Positions 8,677 to 17,439 of a stretch of DNA of 64,000 nt are shown in pieces. Each line of letters opens with the position of its first letter. Position 1 is the first letter of the stretch. The notes under the pieces were generated by a model that saw nothing but the letters and a program-made list of their open reading frames with translations, made no database searches and was not told where the DNA came from. The DNA is from Anaerolineales bacterium (GTDB lineage Bacteria > Chloroflexota > Anaerolineae > Anaerolineales > Villigracilaceae). The DNA is taken from assembly GCA_030583905.1 (NCBI GenBank), contig CP129481.1, positions 3,626,136 through 3,690,135 of the forward strand. Reading direction: 5' to 3'. The position numbers were made by a program, and so were the translations under genes.

Positions 8677-10149
8677 ATGCAAACCCTGCTTATTCTCTCC
8701 CCCCTCCTGATCCCACTGGCAGGCGTGCCGTTAACCCTAATGACACGCAAACGTTCACGACTGCAAATATTTCTGGCGTTAACGCTCATGTTCACGGCGC
8801 TCGGCTTCTCACTGGCACTACTCCACGCCGTGCTGACAGATGGTCCCATCACCCTGCAAATGGGTGCATGGGAGGCTCCCTTCGGGATCACTTTCGCCGC
8901 CGACCCGCTGGGCGTGTTCATGCTGGTCATGAGTCATCTGGTGCTCGCGGCAGGATTCCTGTACGCGGCAGGCTCCACTGAAAAGGTGACACAATATCGG
9001 ACCTTCTATCCGCTGTTCTTCTCTCTCGCCACCGGATTAAGCGGCTCGTTCCTGACCGGCGACCTGTTCAATCTCTTCGTCTTTGCCGAGATCACCATGA
9101 TCTCCGGTGCAGCCCTCACAGCCAGCGCGGACGACAAGTTCGGCGTGGAGGCAGCATACAAATATTTTTACATTTCCACGCTGGCGGCAATCTTCTTCCT
9201 GCTCGGCGTCGGCTCCATGTACGTCTCCTACGGTACGCTCAACCTCGCGGACCTGGCTGAACGCATCATGGAGAACCCGTCCGCTCCGCTGACCGCGGCT
9301 GGACTTGCATTCTTGACAGCCACCTTCCTCATCAAGAGCGCGGCGGTTCCTTTCCACTTCTGGCAGCCTGATTTCCACGCCGCCGCCCCAACCGCCATCA
9401 GCGCCATGCTTTCCTCGCTGGTCGTCAAGGTTGGCGTATATGCCTTATTCCGCATGACAACACTGCTCTTCCCAGACGTCGCCTTGCTTAAAACCCTGTT
9501 GGTGATCATCGGTGTGGCGGGTGTGTTATATGGCGGCTTCGGCGCGGCAGGGACACACAACGCAAAACGTATGCTGGCATACTCCACGCTTGCACAGATC
9601 GGCTTCATCCTTGTCGGCATCGGCTGGGGAACGCCGCTTTCCCTTGCCGCGGCGCTGGTCTTCACATTCAATCACGCACTGATCAAAGCCGCCATGCTGA
9701 TGATGGCAGGCGCGATGGCAAGCCGCGCGGCAGTCAAATCCGCTTCCTTTGATGTGGTGGTCGGCGTCGGCAAATACCATCCCTTCGCAGGGATGTTGTT
9801 CCTGCTGGGCGGCATGGCGCTGGCGGGCATCCCGCCGCTGAACGGCTTCATCAGCAAATTGATGATCTTCCAAAGCGGAGTGGAATCTGCCAACTATATC
9901 CCGCTGTTGATCATCGGTGTGGCAAGCATCGTCACACTGACCTATGTCATCCGTTCTTTCATCAAGATCTGGTTCGAACCGAATCTCGAAGCCAAACCCA
10001 AGGATGGCGATCAGTTAATCGCCCCTGCCTTGCTCATTGCCTTGAGCCTCATCCTCGGCATCTGGGCGGAACCGCTCGTCACACTGGCACAATCCGTCGC
10101 GGCATGGATGGGCGAACCGATGTCCTATGTAATGATGGTGATGAAATAA
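8677..10149 (+). CDS. mrpD: Mrp antiporter subunit D
   Basis: 490-residue ND2/ND4-like proton-translocating subunit. Characteristic are the conserved Lys in FLIKSAAVPFHFWQPD (about residues 212-227), followed by HAAAPTAISAMLSSLVVKVGVY, and a second Lys in FNHALIKAAMLMMAG (about 328-342). Fourteen or so membrane spans are expected. It follows mrpC by 37 bp in the same operon. Confidence 0.95.
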   Translation: MQTLLILSPLLIPLAGVPLTLMTRKRSRLQIFLALTLMFTALGFSLALLHAVLTDGPITLQMGAWEAPFGITFAADPLGVFMLVMSHLVLAAGFLYAAGSTEKVTQYRTFYPLFFSLATGLSGSFLTGDLFNLFVFAEITMISGAALTASADDKFGVEAAYKYFYISTLAAIFFLLGVGSMYVSYGTLNLADLAERIMENPSAPLTAAGLAFLTATFLIKSAAVPFHFWQPDFHAAAPTAISAMLSSLVVKVGVYALFRMTTLLFPDVALLKTLLVIIGVAGVLYGGFGAAGTHNAKRMLAYSTLAQIGFILVGIGWGTPLSLAAALVFTFNHALIKAAMLMMAGAMASRAAVKSASFDVVVGVGKYHPFAGMLFLLGGMALAGIPPLNGFISKLMIFQSGVESANYIPLLIIGVASIVTLTYVIRSFIKIWFEPNLEAKPKDGDQLIAPALLIALSLILGIWAEPLVTLAQSVAAWMGEPMSYVMMVMK

Positions 10150-10165
10150 CGGCGGAAGCATCAAA

Positions 10166-10651
10166 ATGAAACGACTACTTCAACTTTCCATCCCGCTTTT
10201 CCTTGTCTACCTGGCATTGACCGGAAATTTTGAACTGTCCAACCTGGTCGTAGGCGCGATCGCGGCGTTGATCGTCAGCTTGCTTCTGCCAAAGGGCGAA
10301 CTTCCGCCATTTTCACTCAAGCGCATCCCCGGATTTTTAGCGGCGGGAATTGGTTACATGTGGACGGTCGCAATAGACGTCATCCGCGGCGGGATCAGCA
10401 CCGCCCGCATCGTCCTTGACCCGAAACTGCCCATCAACCCCGGCATTATCGCCATCCCATCCGGCAGCAAAAGCGAGTTGGGCACCGCCCTATCGGCGCA
10501 CGCCATCACACTTTCGCCGGGTGAATTGGTCGTGGCAATTGATGATGAAGGCGTAATGTATACCCACTGCCTGGATGTAACCGACACGGAAAAGTTCATC
10601 GAAAAAGCGCAATCAACACGCAAGAACTTTTTGAGCAAAATGTTTGAATAG
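10166..10651 (+). CDS. mrpE: Mrp antiporter subunit E
   Basis: 161-residue subunit with two N-terminal membrane segments and a cytoplasmic MrpE domain. Family-typical features are the NPGIIAIPSGSKSELGTALSAHAITLSPGELVV stretch (about residues 90-125) and the following DEGVMYTHCLDV. It starts 16 bp after mrpD. Needed for complex assembly in characterised systems. Confidence 0.93.
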   Translation: MKRLLQLSIPLFLVYLALTGNFELSNLVVGAIAALIVSLLLPKGELPPFSLKRIPGFLAAGIGYMWTVAIDVIRGGISTARIVLDPKLPINPGIIAIPSGSKSELGTALSAHAITLSPGELVVAIDDEGVMYTHCLDVTDTEKFIEKAQSTRKNFLSKMFE

Positions 10652-10670
10652 AATTATTAAGGACGCTACC

Positions 10671-10946
10671 ATGGAAAATTTTTTGGAATATTTGATATGG
10701 ATCGTATTGACAGTCTATCTGGGAATGGCGATCTTCTCCGCATGGAGAGCCTTGCGCGGCGAAAATGGTCTTGTCCGCCTTACCGGGCTTGACCTGACAA
10801 GCACATTGACGATCTCTGTCCTGGTGATCGTCGCCATCATCACAGGCAGCAAAATCTACATAGATATCGCCATTGCCGCCGCCGCGCTTGGATATCTCTC
10901 CACAGTGGCGCTGGCAAAATACATTTCGGATCAGAAGGTGTTCTAA
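10671..10946 (+). CDS. mrpF: Mrp antiporter subunit F
   Basis: 91-residue membrane protein with three hydrophobic helices, MrpF-like. The ATG at 10671 is chosen because AAGGA lies 7 nt upstream; the upstream in-frame start overlaps mrpE and lacks a site. The stop codon abuts the mrpG ATG directly (TAAATG), which implies translational coupling. Confidence 0.9.
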   Translation: MENFLEYLIWIVLTVYLGMAIFSAWRALRGENGLVRLTGLDLTSTLTISVLVIVAIITGSKIYIDIAIAAAALGYLSTVALAKYISDQKVF

Positions 10947-11303
10947 ATGGAAACTGCCGCGAATATCCTTTCAGCATTTCTGCTGATACTTGGAACCCTT
11001 CTATCGGTCATCGGTGTGATCGGGTTCATCCGAATGCCGGATGTCTATACCCGCCTGCATGCAACGGGCAAGGTCAGCGTGTTCGGACTGGTCTTTCTGC
11101 TACTGGCGATGATCTTCATCAAATTGGATTGGGCAATAACCTTAAAAGGAGCGCTCTTGATCTTCTTCGTACTATTATCATCCCCTTCCGTGGCGCACTC
11201 CATCGCATCGGCGGCATATAAGGTGGGAATCCCCATGGCAAATCCACAGTCACGCGATGAACTGAAACAAAAACTTCCGCAAGGCAAGGGAAAAGACGTT
11301 TAG
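10947..11303 (+). CDS. mrpG: Mrp antiporter subunit G
   Basis: 118-residue MrpG/PhaG subunit. The signature GVIGFIRMPDVYTRLHATGK lies at about residues 23-42, and three hydrophobic segments are visible. It completes the operon (AB, C, D, E, F, G). The whole set encodes a proton-motive-force-driven Na+/H+ antiporter for pH and sodium homeostasis. Confidence 0.94.
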   Translation: METAANILSAFLLILGTLLSVIGVIGFIRMPDVYTRLHATGKVSVFGLVFLLLAMIFIKLDWAITLKGALLIFFVLLSSPSVAHSIASAAYKVGIPMANPQSRDELKQKLPQGKGKDV

Positions 11304-11350
11304 AGCTTACGCAGGCGGGAAATCGATTAAATCCATAAGGAAAATAAAAA

Positions 11351-11722
11351 ATGTATCAAACAGACCAGTTGACGAAGGAAGAGTATTGCTACCTGACCAC
11401 CAAGGGAAGGAAAACAGGCAACCCGCATGAGATCGAGATCTGGTTTGGCATGGATGGCAATTCACTGTATTTGCTCTCCGGCGGCAGGGACAAATCCGAT
11501 TGGGTCAAGAACCTGCTCAAAGACCCACACGTCACCGTGCGGATCGCAAAATACACCTTCACAGCCGTTGCACGCCTTGTCAGCGAAGAAAAAGAAGAGA
11601 CAACGGCACGTTACATGCTCGCTGAGAAATATCAGGAATGGGAAAACGGAAAATCACTGAGCGAATGGGCGCGGACCGCCCTCGTAGTGGCATTGGACCT
11701 GGACCTGCCTGTAAAAAATTAA
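11351..11722 (+). CDS. Deazaflavin (F420)-dependent nitroreductase-family protein
   Basis: 123-residue split-barrel protein resembling the Ddn/DUF385 family of F420-dependent oxidoreductases. The typical N-terminal TTKGRKTGNPHEIEIWF, the central LYLLSGGRDKSDWVKNLLKDPHVTVRI and the C-terminal acidic helix are all recognisable. It follows mrpG by 47 bp on the same strand with an AAGGAAAAT site. Cofactor use (F420, FMN or haem) is inferred from family membership only. Confidence 0.8.
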   Translation: MYQTDQLTKEEYCYLTTKGRKTGNPHEIEIWFGMDGNSLYLLSGGRDKSDWVKNLLKDPHVTVRIAKYTFTAVARLVSEEKEETTARYMLAEKYQEWENGKSLSEWARTALVVALDLDLPVKN

Positions 11723-11805
11723 GCGTTTCATGAGATATGGAGCGTAAATTTATCTTCTCCTTTTTCCGCATGGTATTATGAAAGAAAATCTTAAAGGGAG
11801 AAAAC

Positions 11806-12891
11806 ATGAATTTACACGATGTCCGATTACTCCAACAAGTCCGCGGTTACCCAAACCTGACCATCATCCTGCCAACGCATCGCACCGCGCCTGATAACCG
11901 TCAGGACCCTGTGCGCCTGAAAAACCTCATCAGCGAAGCCACAAACCGATTGCTAAGTGAATTCAGCAAACGGGAGGTCGAAGCGTTGTTAAAACGTCTC
12001 GAAGACCTTGCCGGCGGCATCGACTTCAACCGCACGCTCGACGGGCTGGCATTGTTCGTCAATCAGGATTTTGCGCGCGCCTTTCATCTGCCGTTCACGG
12101 TCAAGGAACGCGTCATCATTGACGAGACCTTTGCCACGCGCGATCTGGTGTACGCGCTTAACCATTCCATGCGATATTGGGTGCTGGTGCTGAGCGAAAA
12201 ACCCACGCGCCTGTATGAGGGGACAAATGACTCGCTCGAGGAAGTTCAGGAAAAAGGGTTCCCCATGGTGCATGAAGGTCCGGGTGGAGAAGCGCCCCTG
12301 CCCGGCGGTTTTGGTGTGCAAAGATCCGCGTACCGCGGTGAATACTTTCAAAAATTTCTCCGCAAGATAGACGCATCCCTGAAGGATATGCTTGCGCAGG
12401 ATGATCTGCCCGTCGTCCTTGTTGGCGTGGACCGCCACCTCGCTTTCTTCAACGATCTGACCGCGCACAAGAGCTCGATCATTGGCTCGGTGACCGGCAA
12501 TCATGATAAAACTTCGCCGCATGAATTGGGTAAATTGGTCGCGCCTGTGCTGGAGACATACCTGAACGACAAACGCAAGGATGCGCTCGCCCAACTGGAC
12601 AAAGCGATCGGCGAGAAAAAATCCGCTTCGACCGTCGGGGAGGTCTGGGTGCTCGCCCATGAAGGACGCGGTGACCTCCTGCTCGTCGAAGATAACTTCC
12701 ACCATCCCGCCCGCCTCGACCAGAACGGCAAGAACATCATTCCTGCCGAAGATTCCACCGCACCCGATGTCATTGACGATGCCGTGGATGAGATCATCGA
12801 AGAAGTGCTGAACAAAAAGGGAAAGGTTGTGTTCGTGCCAAATGGCAAGTTGGACAATCACGGGCGCATCGCGATGGTGCTGCGGTATTAA
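11806..12891 (+). CDS. baeRF3-like protein (bacterial archaeo-eukaryotic release-factor family)
   Basis: 361-residue soluble protein. The N-terminus (LTIILPTHRTAPDNRQDPVRLKNLI) and the overall plan match the baeRF families, bacterial relatives of eRF1/Pelota proposed to act on stalled or hibernating ribosomes. It has a central beta-rich half (residues 60-200) and an eL30e-like C-terminal segment ending in VVFVPNGKLDNHGRIAMVLRY. There is no GGQ motif, so it is not a canonical release factor. It has its own GGGAGAAA ribosome-binding site and ends at a strong terminator. Confidence 0.72.
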   Translation: MNLHDVRLLQQVRGYPNLTIILPTHRTAPDNRQDPVRLKNLISEATNRLLSEFSKREVEALLKRLEDLAGGIDFNRTLDGLALFVNQDFARAFHLPFTVKERVIIDETFATRDLVYALNHSMRYWVLVLSEKPTRLYEGTNDSLEEVQEKGFPMVHEGPGGEAPLPGGFGVQRSAYRGEYFQKFLRKIDASLKDMLAQDDLPVVLVGVDRHLAFFNDLTAHKSSIIGSVTGNHDKTSPHELGKLVAPVLETYLNDKRKDALAQLDKAIGEKKSASTVGEVWVLAHEGRGDLLLVEDNFHHPARLDQNGKNIIPAEDSTAPDVIDDAVDEIIEEVLNKKGKVVFVPNGKLDNHGRIAMVLRY

Positions 12892-12907
12892 GTTTCGCCG
12901 AAACAGT

Positions 12908-12938
12908 GACGGTCACCTTGAAGGTGACCGTCGCTTTT
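12908..12938 (+). terminator. Terminator built from the GTGAC/GTCAC palindrome
   Basis: Stem GACGGTCACCTT (12908-12919) with AAGGTGACCGTC (12921-12932) and a T-run after it. It separates convergent genes and belongs to the recurrent palindrome family described under findings. Confidence 0.85.
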
Positions 12939-12942
12939 TATA

Positions 12943-13221
12943 TCAACAATTCTCCCCATCTTCATCCACATAACAATAATCACCCTGAAACATCTGCCAG
13001 TCACGCATGAGTTTCTCCAATTCCCTTAAATACGGCTGGATGGCATCTCCGCTGACAACACGCTCGTTATTTTTGATCACGGGCAGGGAATGTCCATCAA
13101 ATAACTCACGCGCCCGGTCAGGCTCCACGATGACGCGGTCATAACCAAGCACCAGTTCGCGGAACTCCGCTTCGATGGCATCCGCCTGCGGGCTTTTCTC
13201 TTCACGATAAAGAATGATCAT
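12943..13221 (-). CDS. Small glutaredoxin-like fold protein without CxxC
   Basis: 92-residue protein. The start (MIILYREEKSPQADAIEAEF), the central SLPVIKNNERVVSG with a likely cis-proline, and a closing helix look like a glutaredoxin/thioredoxin fold. The usual active-site Cys pair is replaced by EKSP, so redox catalysis is unlikely. Its only Cys residues are at the extreme C-terminus (DYCYVDEDGENC). A GAGGTTCC ribosome-binding site precedes the ATG. Function unknown. Confidence 0.65.
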   Translation of the reverse strand: MIILYREEKSPQADAIEAEFRELVLGYDRVIVEPDRARELFDGHSLPVIKNNERVVSGDAIQPYLRELEKLMRDWQMFQGDYCYVDEDGENC

Positions 13222-13312
13222 GGAACCTCATTTTCAAATTATAACCAACTTGTCACTTTGAAATTCATCACGTCCGTGTTAAGATACATTAATTCCAACC
13301 TTAGAGGTATCC

Positions 13313-13846
13313 ATGGATGAGAACGAGCAATTCAACCAAGCCGTTGAAGCCTACGAAAAGAATTTTGACAAAGCCGCCAACACGCTGGAAAAAGTAGGGC
13401 GCGGCGCAAACCGTCTTTACATTGGATGTACGACGATCATCGCAAACCTGTTCTTTGCGGCATTCTGTTTGTGGGGAGCCTACGCTGCATCTGTCAGTTG
13501 GAGGTTGGAAACGACGGGTGAAGTCACTACAGGCACGATCACCCGTCTCGAAGAAAGCACCACCAGCGAAGGCTATTGCTGTGTGTATGCGCCTGTGATC
13601 GAATTTCAAGCCAACGGGCAAACCTACTCCTTCGAAAGCGACACTGCCTCAAATCAAACCGATTACACGGTCGGCAGGCAGGTCCGCGTTCGATATGACC
13701 CCGCCGACCCAAACACCGCACAGATCGACAATTTCATGGAACGCTGGCTATTCCCCGCGATCATCATCCCTGCCATGGTACTCGCATCCCTGCTGGTGAC
13801 CTTCTTCATGGTTCGTGCCTGGCGGCGCGACGAAGTTGTCATTTAA
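13313..13846 (+). CDS. DUF3592-family membrane protein
   Basis: 177-residue membrane protein with an N-terminal cytoplasmic helix, one span at about residues 41-62, a beta-rich external domain (about 65-140) and a second span near 145-168. The patterns GTITRLEES..., FQANGQTYSFES and VGRQVRVRYDPADPNTAQID are the DUF3592 plan. AGAGGT precedes the ATG. A paralogue follows 45 bp downstream. Function is unknown. Confidence 0.8.
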   Translation: MDENEQFNQAVEAYEKNFDKAANTLEKVGRGANRLYIGCTTIIANLFFAAFCLWGAYAASVSWRLETTGEVTTGTITRLEESTTSEGYCCVYAPVIEFQANGQTYSFESDTASNQTDYTVGRQVRVRYDPADPNTAQIDNFMERWLFPAIIIPAMVLASLLVTFFMVRAWRRDEVVI

Positions 13847-13891
13847 TAGCAGGGATTTCAAGTATACAAATCCAATTCTTAGAGGTGAAAC

Positions 13892-14365
13892 ATGCAAACA
13901 GTAGATCAGGCATTTCCAGACCATAACACTACAAAACCACCCCGTAGAAAACTGGGATGCGCCTTCGCCCTCCTGCCCATTGGCGCCGTCATTATGCTGA
14001 TCGTCAGCCTTTGGTTCGGCTATTCCAGCTATCAATTCGTCAGCAGCGGCATCGAGGTTGAAGGAACCGTCGTCCGCCTCGAATCATCCCACTCCTCCGA
14101 TTCTGGAACATCCTACTCCCCCGTCTTCCGTTACACCGTCAACGGGCAGGAGTATGAATACGAAAGCGTCAACTCTTCCAACCCGCCCACCCATCAAGTT
14201 GGAGACGTAACCACTCTGCTCTACCAGCCCGACAACCCTGCCAAAGCCCGCGTAAATTCCTTTTGGGAACTCTGGCTCGCGCCCGTCATCCTTTTCCCGA
14301 TTTCGATCATGATGCTCATACTTTCCATTGTGATCCCATTCCTTGTGCGCCTCATGCCGCAGTAG
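13892..14365 (+). CDS. DUF3592-family membrane protein, paralogue
   Basis: 157-residue relative of the preceding gene with the same two-span architecture: spans at about 28-50 and 125-150, with a domain containing VEGTVVRLES, FRYTVNGQEYEYES and VGDVTTLLYQPDNPAKARVNSF between them. The cytoplasmic N-terminus is shorter. AGAGGTGAA precedes the ATG. Probably a tandem duplication, now well diverged. Confidence 0.8.
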   Translation: MQTVDQAFPDHNTTKPPRRKLGCAFALLPIGAVIMLIVSLWFGYSSYQFVSSGIEVEGTVVRLESSHSSDSGTSYSPVFRYTVNGQEYEYESVNSSNPPTHQVGDVTTLLYQPDNPAKARVNSFWELWLAPVILFPISIMMLILSIVIPFLVRLMPQ

Positions 14366-14421
14366 ACGAAACCCCGCTTCCCTCTTGACGCAAACCTGCC
14401 TCCAACCATTGACCATTCTCC

Positions 14422-14793
14422 ATGCCCGAACTGACTCCCATCCACTTTTTCGACGAACGCATCGAACCGCTCTTTGACTCGCCGCCCATCCGTGAGAAGA
14501 CACCCCACTGCCCGAACGGATTCATCTGGAACGGGCAGACCTACCGCGTCACGGAAACCATCTCTGAGTGGACAGATTTCTCGCGGCGAGGCAAAATGGC
14601 AAGCAACATGCGCCCCGAACACGCGGCGCTCGCCTCCACACGCGGATCATTAAACGTGGGCAGGTTCTACTTCCGCGTGAAAGTGGATACGGGACAGGTC
14701 TTTGACATTTACTACGACCGCGCCATCAAAAGCGTGGACAAGCGCAAGGGGGAATGGTTCGTGTACAGGGAGTTGGAAGAACACATACAATAG
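14422..14793 (+). CDS. Small conserved protein, DUF6504-like
   Basis: 123-residue soluble protein. The segment PNGFIWNGQTYRVTETISEWTDFSRRG and the ending FRVKVDTGQVFDIYYDRA...WFVYRELE look like a small beta-barrel of the DUF6504 type; that assignment is from memory and tentative. It starts at an ATG with little ribosome-binding site. The stop codon runs into the hairpin at 14793. Confidence 0.6.
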   Translation: MPELTPIHFFDERIEPLFDSPPIREKTPHCPNGFIWNGQTYRVTETISEWTDFSRRGKMASNMRPEHAALASTRGSLNVGRFYFRVKVDTGQVFDIYYDRAIKSVDKRKGEWFVYRELEEHIQ

Positions 14794-14819
14794 TAGGTCA
14801 CGTTTGAAACGTGACCTAC
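14793..14819. terminator. Palindromic hairpin between convergent genes
   Basis: GTAGGTCACGTTT (14793-14805) pairs with AAACGTGACCTAC (14807-14819). Perfect 13 bp, shared by the convergent gene pair. It lacks a clear T-run and shares its word with 1586-1596. Confidence 0.6.
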
Positions 14820-14825
14820 ATCAAG

Positions 14826-16076
14826 TTACTCTTTCGTGATCAACCTGACCTGATTATCGTAGAATAGATAATCCCACGCCCAGTTGAACATCACAATAAT
14901 TCGGTTGCGGAAGCCGATAATGCGGTAGATGTGCAGGAAGACCCAGATCACCCAGGCGATGAATCCGCTGAAGGAGATGCCGAAGATTCTGGCTACTGCC
15001 GCATTCCGCCCGATGGTTGCCAACAGACCGGGATCTTTGTAATGGAATGGAAGCGGCTCCTCCTCTGCAATCATGCGGCGTATGTTCCGCGCAGTTGCCT
15101 TGCCCTGCTGGATGGCGACGGTGGAGAGCATCGGCAGGGGTTGACCGTTCCCATTGATAAGGAAAGCGGCATCCCCGATGATAAAGGCTTCAGGAAACAG
15201 GGGCAGTTGCAAGGTCGGGGTGACGCGCACACGCCCCATCGCGGCTTTTTCCACATCCAGCGAGTCAACGATCTCCGCCGCCTTCGCGCCAGCGGTCCAG
15301 ATCAGGGTTTGGGTTTCGATGCGCGAACCATCGCCCAACACCACGCGCTGACCGTTGAAATCCTGCATCTTCGTGTTCAGGCGCACATCCACATTCTTGC
15401 GTTGCAGCAATTTGAGCGTTGCCTTGCGCAGTTCTTCGGGATACGCGCCGATGAGGTTCGCGCCCGCCTCGAGCAAAATGACGCGCGCATCTTTTAGATC
15501 GAGCGCGGGGTAATCTTTGCGCATGACGTGCGTGATCAACTCGGCGAGCGCGCCCGCGGTCTCCACGCCTGTCGGTCCGCCGCCGACGATGACGAAGGTG
15601 AGCATCGCTTTGCGTTTTTCGGGATCGGCTTCGTGGCTGGCATGTTCGAACATAGTCAGCAGATGGTTGCGCGTGCGGACGGCGGTGTCGAGATCTTTGA
15701 TCTGCAAGCCGTGTTGTTCGAGCGCGTCGAAGCCGAAGAAATTGGTGCGCGCGCCGGCCGAAATGACAAGGTAATCGTAGGCAATGGCGGAACCGTTGAG
15801 CTTGACAAATTTTTTCGCAAAGTCAATCCCGGTCACTTCGCCCATTTGGAAGGTGAAATTTTTCTGCCGTCGAAAGATGGTGCGGACGGGCTGCGCGATC
15901 TGCGAGGGGAGAAGCCCGGCAATCGCAACCTGATACAGCAGGGGCTGGAAGAGATGGTGGTTATTCTTGTCAATCAGCGTGATGCGCACGGGGGCGTTCG
16001 CCAGTCCGCGGGCGGTTTCGATGCCCGCAAAGCCTGCGCCGATGATGACGATGTGAGGGAGGTATTTTTTGTTCAT
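14826..16076 (-). CDS. ndh: Type II NADH:quinone oxidoreductase
   Basis: 416-residue FAD-dependent, non-proton-pumping NADH dehydrogenase. The N-terminal FAD site is VIIGAGFAGIETARGL, the NADH site FVIVGGGPTGVETAGALAE lies at about residues 162-180, and GDAAFLINGNGQPLPMLSTVAIQQGKATARN near 300 is the second FAD/quinone region. A C-terminal amphipathic/hydrophobic helix (about 365-400) would anchor it to the membrane. It would pass electrons to menaquinone (menA nearby) and on to the bd oxidase. AGAGGT precedes the ATG. Its long leader carries palindromes. Confidence 0.92.
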   Translation of the reverse strand: MNKKYLPHIVIIGAGFAGIETARGLANAPVRITLIDKNNHHLFQPLLYQVAIAGLLPSQIAQPVRTIFRRQKNFTFQMGEVTGIDFAKKFVKLNGSAIAYDYLVISAGARTNFFGFDALEQHGLQIKDLDTAVRTRNHLLTMFEHASHEADPEKRKAMLTFVIVGGGPTGVETAGALAELITHVMRKDYPALDLKDARVILLEAGANLIGAYPEELRKATLKLLQRKNVDVRLNTKMQDFNGQRVVLGDGSRIETQTLIWTAGAKAAEIVDSLDVEKAAMGRVRVTPTLQLPLFPEAFIIGDAAFLINGNGQPLPMLSTVAIQQGKATARNIRRMIAEEEPLPFHYKDPGLLATIGRNAAVARIFGISFSGFIAWVIWVFLHIYRIIGFRNRIIVMFNWAWDYLFYDNQVRLITKE

Positions 16077-16097
16077 GGTGACCTCTTGGTTAGTGAT

Positions 16098-16156
16098 AAG
16101 TGACAGTCACTTCTACGAAACATCCTATACAGCGGAGTGGCAAAGTGACTGTCACC
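16098..16156 (-). repeat. Paired GTGACnGTCAC palindromes in the ndh leader
   Basis: AAGTGACAGTCACTT (16098-16112) and AAAGTGACTGTCACC (16142-16156) can each fold alone or pair with each other. They lie between the ndh promoter and its ribosome-binding site, so they are transcribed as 5' UTR. Confidence 0.65.
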
Positions 16157-16185
16157 TGTTCTGAATTGTGAAATTTATCACCATT

Positions 16186-16214
16186 ATTATAACCAAAATG
16201 GTCTTATTTGTAAA
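16186..16214 (-). promoter_or_regulatory. ndh promoter
   Basis: On the minus strand, TTTACA (16209-16214), a 17-bp spacer and TATAAT (16186-16191). The start would be near 16179, leaving a leader of about 100 nt. Confidence 0.7.
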
Positions 16215-16252
16215 TATTTTCACAATAGGAAGTTAGTACTCCCCCATAGACG

Positions 16253-16283
16253 AAAAAACCTCCCGCTTTGATCCACGGGAGGC
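16253..16283 (-). terminator. Terminator of the arsenic operon
   Basis: On the minus strand, CCTCCCG (complement of 16276-16282) pairs with CGGGAGG (complement of 16259-16265), followed by six T residues. It lies 18 bp after the acr3 stop codon. Confidence 0.85.
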
Positions 16284-16300
16284 TGGGATGCTAAAACCGC

Positions 16301-17425
16301 TTATTTTGCGATGGCTTCATCAGGCGGACACGCTTCCTGCGCCGCCGCAAGCATCTCTGGCGCAGATGAGACTTCACCCTTGAACCATTTCTTTTGCAGC
16401 CAGAACGCCACATTGACCAAGCCGATCATCACTGGCACTTCCACCAGCGGACCGATCACCGCAGCGAATGCCGCCCCTGAGCGCAGACCGAAAACTCCCA
16501 CCGCTACGGCGATTGCCAGCTCAAAGTTATTGCTGGCAGCAGTGAACGAGAGCGTGGTCGTCTTGGAGTAATCCGCGCCGATGGTTTTGCCCATGAAGAA
16601 ACTGACCAGGAACATCACCACAAAGTAGATCAGAAGCGGAATGGCAATGCGTACCACATCGAGCGGCAATTCCACGATCAAGTCACCCTTGAGCGAGAAC
16701 ATCACCACGATGGTGAACAACAGCGCGATCAAGGTCAATGGACTGATTTTTGGAATGAACACCTTCGAATACCATTCCTTGCTCTTGACACGGATCAATA
16801 TGAAGCGCGTCAGGAAGCCTGCAATGAATGGAATCCCCAAATAAATGAACACGCTTTCCGCAATTTGCCCGATGGTGATCTGAACGACGGAACCCGTCAG
16901 CCCAAACCAGGTCGGCAGGACGGTGATGAAAACATAGGCGTACACACTGTAGAACAAGACTTGAAAGACGCTGTTGAACGCCACCAACCCTGCCGCATAT
17001 TCGTTGTCGCCATGAGCCAGTTCGTTCCACACGATGACCATGGCAATGCAACGCGCCAAGCCGATCAGGATCAAGCCTGTGAAATATTCGGGGTAATCAC
17101 GCAGGAAAATCACCGCTAAAACGAACATCAACACAGGACCGATGACCCAGTTTTGCACCAGTGACAATCCGAGTATCTTCCAATTACGGAAAACATCGCC
17201 GAGCTCTTCGTAATGCACCTTCGCCAGTGGTGGGTACATCATCAAGATCAAGCCGATGGCGATGGGAATATTGGTCGTGCCGACCGACACTGCCTCATTG
17301 AATTGCGCCACACCCGCAGGGAAGAGAAAACCGATACCCACGCCAATCCCCATTGCGACAAAGATCCACAGCGTCAGGTAACGGTCAAGAAATGATAGTT
17401 TTTTGATCGTGCTGGTTTGTGCCAT
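16301..17425 (-). CDS. acr3: Arsenite efflux transporter, ACR3 family
   Basis: 374-residue ten-span transporter that exports arsenite. The start LSFLDRYLTLWIFVAMGIGVGIGFLFP, the helix 4 region with FIGLARCIAMVIVWN (conserved Cys, about residue 125) and the late TLSFTAASNNFELAIAVAVGVFG are ACR3 hallmarks. It is the last gene of arsR-permease-thioredoxin-arsC-acr3, 14 bp after arsC. Confidence 0.95.
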   Translation of the reverse strand: MAQTSTIKKLSFLDRYLTLWIFVAMGIGVGIGFLFPAGVAQFNEAVSVGTTNIPIAIGLILMMYPPLAKVHYEELGDVFRNWKILGLSLVQNWVIGPVLMFVLAVIFLRDYPEYFTGLILIGLARCIAMVIVWNELAHGDNEYAAGLVAFNSVFQVLFYSVYAYVFITVLPTWFGLTGSVVQITIGQIAESVFIYLGIPFIAGFLTRFILIRVKSKEWYSKVFIPKISPLTLIALLFTIVVMFSLKGDLIVELPLDVVRIAIPLLIYFVVMFLVSFFMGKTIGADYSKTTTLSFTAASNNFELAIAVAVGVFGLRSGAAFAAVIGPLVEVPVMIGLVNVAFWLQKKWFKGEVSSAPEMLAAAQEACPPDEAIAK

Positions 17426-17439
17426 GCTGCCTCCAGTTT

